From Paenibacillaceae bacterium (GTDB lineage Bacteria > Bacillota > Bacilli > Paenibacillales > YIM-B00363), in the NCBI GenBank assembly GCA_018969805.1, contig JAGWXQ010000049.1:1-8874 (forward strand): DNA of 8,874 nucleotides, given 5' to 3'. The position numbers were made by a program, and so were the translations under genes. Positions 6,088 through 8,874 of the stretch are shown here, in pieces (positions within the stretch are counted from its first letter, which is position 1; the number at the start of each line of letters is the position of its first letter). Below the pieces are notes generated by a model that worked only from the letters and a program-made list of their open reading frames with translations, had not been told where the DNA came from and made no database searches.

Positions 6088-7529
6088 TTGTACGCCTCCT
6101 GCTTGTCCGCCTCATGTGCGCCACCGCATGCCAGGGCGTGCCACAACGCCGCCGCTTTGTACGCAATTTCATCGTATTCGTCGTCCGCATCCGAATCAAG
6201 TACGATGCCCGCACCGGCTTGCACGTGGGCGACACCGTGGTCGCAGACGATTGTCCGAATGACAATATTAAACGACAAATCTCCGCTGTCGTCAATCCAA
6301 CCGAGTGCCCCCGTGTATACACCGCGACGCACTTCCTCTACTTCCTCAATAATGTGCATTACGCGCACTTTCGGTGCCCCTGTAATCGTCCCCCCTGGCA
6401 CCATCGCGCACAGCACATCGATGCCATCACACCCATCACGCATCGTCCCCTGCACAGTACTGACCAAATGCATCACGTGCGCATATCGTTCGACTTCCAT
6501 CAGCTGTGGGACGCATACGGTACCGATCGCTGCGACTTTTCCAATATCGTTTCGTTCCAAATCAACGAGCATGACGTGCTCTGCCCGTTGTTTTTCACTG
6601 CTGCATAATTGGTGTTCAAAATCTTCATCTGCGTGCTTGTCTGCGCCACGAGGCCTCGTCCCTGCGATGGGCTTCGTCGTCATGGTACGCCCACGACACG
6701 ATACGAGGCACTCTGGAGACGCCGAAACGATCGCTTGTTGTGCATTGAGCACTGCATACGCCATATACGGCGCTGGATTCCGTATGCGCAAACGCTCATA
6801 CACTTCCATCGGCGCACACAACAGCTCTGTTTGTGCGTGCAAACATACGTTTACTTGGTACGCCTCTCCCGCGCGAATGTGCGATTGCACGGTATGGACC
6901 GCTTGGGCAAACGCTGTGCGCGACCCTATCTCAGGACACACGAACTCCGTGCGATCAGGCAACGTTGTCCTTTTCTCAGCGCACGCACGATCCCACATCT
7001 GCGCCATCTCCTGTACACGCACGCACGCACGATCAAACGCACCGAGGCCTTCCAATGCATCGGTGTGGTGCACACAGTATACGACACCCGCATCTGCATC
7101 GACGATCCACGCATCGCGCACACGGACAAACCACACATCCGGTAACGTGTGCGCGCGCGGAAGCCGTGCAGGCCATCGTTCGATCGTCCTGGCAGCATCG
7201 TACGCGACGTACCCGATGACCCCCCCGACAAAAGGAGGCCAACCGTCCTTACGCGGCGATGCACAAACGCGCCGCCACGCACGAAGATCGTCCCACACCG
7301 CTTCGGTCGCCTCGTGACGCACAAACACATCGCCACAGCACGCCGTGACGATCGTATACCGCCCATCTTTGCCACTCTCAAGCACACAAAAAGGGTGCCC
7401 CTCCACTGGACAGAGCGCGCGCCACGACGGCAAGGGCGATGCGTACGCACGCACCGCCACCATCGGCAACGACTGTGCGCCGCTGCATATCCATGCGTGC
7501 CACTCTTCGCGCGTCACGGTGTCGTTCAT
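6084..7529 (-). CDS. pabB: Aminodeoxychorismate synthase component I
   Basis: PabB aminates chorismate to 4-amino-4-deoxychorismate with ammonia from PabA. The 481-residue protein has a weakly conserved N-terminal part (VLESGKDGRYTI, 49-60) and a strong chorismate-binding domain: GEAYQVNV (221-228), SPECL (271-275), PIAGTRPRG (287-295), AEHVMLVDLERNDIG (316-330), VPGGTITGAPKVR (377-389), NIVIRT (421-426) and VQAGAGIVLDSD (436-447). PIAGT and QAGAGIV are the forms common in TrpE; E. coli PabB has PIKGT with a functional lysine. Gene context still favours PabB, as pabA, pabC and folP follow. It has 20 cysteines, about 4%, unusually many for a cytoplasmic enzyme. The ATG at 7529 overlaps the cysK stop as ATGA, and no ribosome binding site is well placed, implying coupling to cysK. 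Confidence 0.93.
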   Translation of the reverse strand: MNDTVTREEWHAWICSGAQSLPMVAVRAYASPLPSWRALCPVEGHPFCVLESGKDGRYTIVTACCGDVFVRHEATEAVWDDLRAWRRVCASPRKDGWPPFVGGVIGYVAYDAARTIERWPARLPRAHTLPDVWFVRVRDAWIVDADAGVVYCVHHTDALEGLGAFDRACVRVQEMAQMWDRACAEKRTTLPDRTEFVCPEIGSRTAFAQAVHTVQSHIRAGEAYQVNVCLHAQTELLCAPMEVYERLRIRNPAPYMAYAVLNAQQAIVSASPECLVSCRGRTMTTKPIAGTRPRGADKHADEDFEHQLCSSEKQRAEHVMLVDLERNDIGKVAAIGTVCVPQLMEVERYAHVMHLVSTVQGTMRDGCDGIDVLCAMVPGGTITGAPKVRVMHIIEEVEEVRRGVYTGALGWIDDSGDLSFNIVIRTIVCDHGVAHVQAGAGIVLDSDADDEYDEIAYKAAALWHALACGGAHEADKQEAYK

Positions 7530-8491
7530 ACGGATGTGTGCACAGGTTCCTCATCGGCAAACTGATACAACGGCGTGCTCAAATACCGCTCTCCGTTACT
7601 CGGAACGACGGCAACGACGCGTTTGCCCGAACCAAGGCGCTCCGCAACGAGCAACGCCGCATGAATCGCAGCACCCGAGGAGATGCCCCCGAGTATTCCT
7701 TCGGACTTGGCGACGAGCCGCGCGACACGAAACGCATCTTCGTGATCGACTTGGATGACTTCATTGTATACGTGTGTATTTAAAATATCCGGGACAAAGC
7801 CTGCACCAATACCTTGTATTTTGTGCGGACCAGGGCTTCCTCCAGAGAGCACAGGAGAAGCTTTCGGCTCTACAGCAAAAATGTGGATGTGTGGAAATGC
7901 GCTTCTGAGTACTTCGCCAGCCCCGGTAATTGTGCCTCCTGTACCAATACCCGACACAAACGCATCCAATGATCCGCCACTTGCGTGGATCGCATCAATA
8001 ATTTCGTGCGCCGTCGTTCTCCGATGCACATCGACGTTTGCCTGATTTTTAAACTGTTGGGGCATAAAATACTCGGGATGTTCTTGCGCCAGCTGCTCGG
8101 CGCGGCGAATCGCCCCTTTCATTCCTTCCGCACCCGGGGTAAGAACAAGCTTTGCACCGTACGCTTTGAGCAAGTTGCGGCGCTCCATGCTCATCGTCTC
8201 TGGCATAACGAGTATCGCCTGATACCCTTTGGCCGCAGCGACCATCGCAAGACCGATGCCTGTATTCCCGCTCGTGGGTTCAATGATCGTCGCACCTGGA
8301 GCCAATACGCCCGCCTTCTCCGCCGCTTCGATCATCGATATGGCGATACGGTCTTTCACGCTTGCGCCAGGATTTTGGTACTCTAGCTTTACGACGACTT
8401 CCGCACTTCCTTGCGGCACGACACGATTGAGCCGTACCAAAGGTGTTTCTCCAATGAGCTCCGTCACGTTTCCATAAATGCGTCGCGTCAT
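7526..8491 (-). CDS. cysK: Cysteine synthase A (O-acetylserine sulfhydrylase)
   Basis: CysK makes cysteine from O-acetylserine and sulfide with PLP. The 321-residue protein has the expected fold II motifs: GETPLVRL (14-21), the PLP lysine in NPGASVKDR (Lys46), EPTSGNTG (71-78), the phosphate-binding glycine loop in GTGGTITGAG, and GISSGAA near the C-terminus. It contains no cysteine at all. It is the first gene after a strong promoter, with AAGGGGG seven bases before the ATG at 8491, and its stop overlaps the pabB start. In B. subtilis and S. aureus CysK also works as the sensor partner of the repressor CymR; nothing in this window tests that here. Cystathionine beta-synthase-like paralogues are an alternative but fit the position less well. 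Confidence 0.96.
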   Translation of the reverse strand: MTRRIYGNVTELIGETPLVRLNRVVPQGSAEVVVKLEYQNPGASVKDRIAISMIEAAEKAGVLAPGATIIEPTSGNTGIGLAMVAAAKGYQAILVMPETMSMERRNLLKAYGAKLVLTPGAEGMKGAIRRAEQLAQEHPEYFMPQQFKNQANVDVHRRTTAHEIIDAIHASGGSLDAFVSGIGTGGTITGAGEVLRSAFPHIHIFAVEPKASPVLSGGSPGPHKIQGIGAGFVPDILNTHVYNEVIQVDHEDAFRVARLVAKSEGILGGISSGAAIHAALLVAERLGSGKRVVAVVPSNGERYLSTPLYQFADEEPVHTSV

Positions 8492-8498
8492 AAGCCCG

Positions 8499-8505
8499 CC
8501 CCCTT
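8499..8505 (-). promoter_or_regulatory. Ribosome binding site of cysK
   Basis: The minus strand reads AAGGGGG, followed by seven bases (CGGGCTT) and the ATG at 8491. It is the first ribosome binding site of the operon; several internal genes have none of similar quality. Confidence 0.7.
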
Positions 8506-8521
8506 CAGTGAATTCCGAGTG

Positions 8522-8534
8522 AAACAGTTTGTTT
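8522..8534. repeat. Short dyad at the cysK transcript start
   Basis: The minus strand reads AAACA-AAC-TGTTT, perfect 5-bp arms around three bases, covering the expected transcription start (about 8533). The position would suit a repressor site. The dyad is short and could be chance. Confidence 0.3.
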
Positions 8535-8539
8535 TATCC

Positions 8540-8568
8540 ATTGTATCAACGCGTGCCTTCCGTGTCAA
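8540..8568 (-). promoter_or_regulatory. Sigma-A type promoter of the cysK-pab-fol operon
   Basis: On the minus strand a perfect TTGACA (8568-8563), a 17-base spacer and TACAAT (8545-8540, five of six consensus bases) preceded by TGA, an extended -10. The transcript would start near 8533, giving a leader of about 40 bases. It is the only strong promoter I see for the nine-gene operon. Confidence 0.88.
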
Positions 8569-8577
8569 CAGCGTGCC
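8546..8577 (-). repeat. Direct repeat overlapping the cysK promoter
   Basis: GGCACGC-T-GTTGA (8577-8565) and GGCACGC-GTTGA (8557-8546) recur with starts 20 bases apart, about two helical turns. One copy overlaps the -35 box and the other runs up to the -10 box. This is a plausible place for a regulator to bind, but I cannot match it to a known operator. Confidence 0.4.
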
Positions 8578-8589
8578 GGATCATTTTTT

Positions 8590-8606
8590 TCGGACTTCAT
8601 GTCCGA
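8590..8606. repeat. Perfect hairpin at the hslO stop codon
   Basis: The minus strand reads TCGGAC-ATGAA-GTCCGA, a 6-bp stem whose loop contains the hslO TGA. It is followed by seven A residues, not T, so it does not look like a standard terminator for hslO. Confidence 0.5.
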
Positions 8607-8874
8607 TCCGTTTGGTCGAGCCACATTTTTAGCAGTTCCCGTGTCAGCGTATGTTTTGTATGGCATTCGTGGCAGACAAGCTCGATGCGTTCATCTTCCA
8701 TCACATCGTAGAGTACGTCGCGGCCGAGCGCAATCATCGTACGTGCGATCGTCTGCTCGTCACAGACACATCGAAACGTGATGGGATATCGTGCCACGAT
8801 GCGGGCGTACGGATCGATCGTGTGCACGCATTGTGTCGGTGTCCATTCGGATTGCGCAAGCGTTTGCACCGCGC
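8597..8874 (-). CDS. hslO: Hsp33 redox-regulated chaperone, C-terminal part
   Basis: The gene is cut by the right window edge; about 92 codons are visible, ending at TGA 8599-8597. Hsp33 is a cytoplasmic chaperone activated by oxidation. Its C-terminal zinc/redox switch uses four cysteines in CxC and CxxC, here FRCVC followed about 30 residues later by LVCHEC. Between them lies the typical IALGRDVLYDVMEDE helix region, and LTRELLKMWL ends the protein. A further Cys (in PTQCVH) upstream of the switch is not part of the usual set. In B. subtilis hslO (yacC) is also upstream of cysK, with yacD between them, which is missing here. The gene probably runs on its own upstream promoter outside the window. 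Confidence 0.9.
   Translation of the reverse strand, partial: AVQTLAQSEWTPTQCVHTIDPYARIVARYPITFRCVCDEQTIARTMIALGRDVLYDVMEDERIELVCHECHTKHTLTRELLKMWLDQTDRT

Noticed and set aside
6084..6130. TRAP (MtrB) binding region before pabA, as in B. subtilis
   Set aside because: Only about four NAG triplets are visible near the pabA ribosome binding site; the known targets need about nine to eleven regularly spaced.
6088..7317. Long open frame of 409 codons on the plus strand opposite pabB
   Set aside because: It is antisense to a gene with clear family motifs, has no family-like content and no promoter or ribosome binding site; it follows from the low stop frequency opposite Arg/Ala-rich codons.
8492..8596. 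Riboswitch such as S-box or T-box before cysK
   Set aside because: The predicted leader from about 8533 to 8492 is only about 40 bases, too short for either, and no terminator hairpin with a T-run is present.
1..8874. tRNA or rRNA genes, CRISPR arrays, insertion sequences, attachment sites
   Set aside because: I found no CCA-ended cloverleaf, regular spacer-repeat array, transposase motif or terminal repeats; the coding content leaves little room for them.

Overview
The window looks like a chromosomal segment of a low-to-moderate-GC Gram-positive bacterium of the order Bacillales, probably outside genus Bacillus proper. Evidence for this is the gene order hslO - cysK - pabB - pabA - pabC - folP - folB - folK - small XRE gene, which is the Bacillus subtilis yacC/cysK/pab/fol/yazB order. 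Strong AGGAGG-type ribosome binding sites and consensus sigma-A promoters with 17-bp spacers also fit. The proteins are rich in Arg, His and (in some genes) Cys. All genes I support lie on the minus strand, so transcription runs from right (8874) to left (1).

Right edge (8597-8874): the C-terminal redox-switch domain of the chaperone Hsp33 (hslO), cut by the window end. The 105-bp gap 8492-8596 holds a near-consensus extended -10 promoter, a possible operator repeat and a ribosome binding site for cysK. The B. subtilis gene between hslO and cysK (yacD) is absent here.

Centre (1971-8491): one operon of nine genes in which every neighbouring pair overlaps, so about 6.5 kb contains no intergenic base. 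CysK makes cysteine. PabB and PabA make 4-amino-4-deoxychorismate from chorismate and glutamine, and PabC converts it to p-aminobenzoate. FolB and FolK make the pterin pyrophosphate, and FolP joins it to p-aminobenzoate to give dihydropteroate. FolE, FolC and FolA are not in the window. An extra gene sits between folP and folB: a second PabC-fold protein whose catalytic lysine and several other cofactor-site residues are replaced. The operon ends with a small XRE-type DNA-binding protein and a strong intrinsic terminator.

Left part (1-1970): an ABC-F ATPase of the YkpA type with its own promoter and a possible short leader ORF whose stop overlaps the ATPase start. After it comes a consensus promoter, a strong ribosome binding site and the first 15 codons of a further gene that looks like a membrane or exported protein. 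The dusB and lysS genes that follow yazB in B. subtilis are not present here.

Most of the window is a well-known folate locus. The least expected element is the lysine-less PabC paralogue at 3048-3893.
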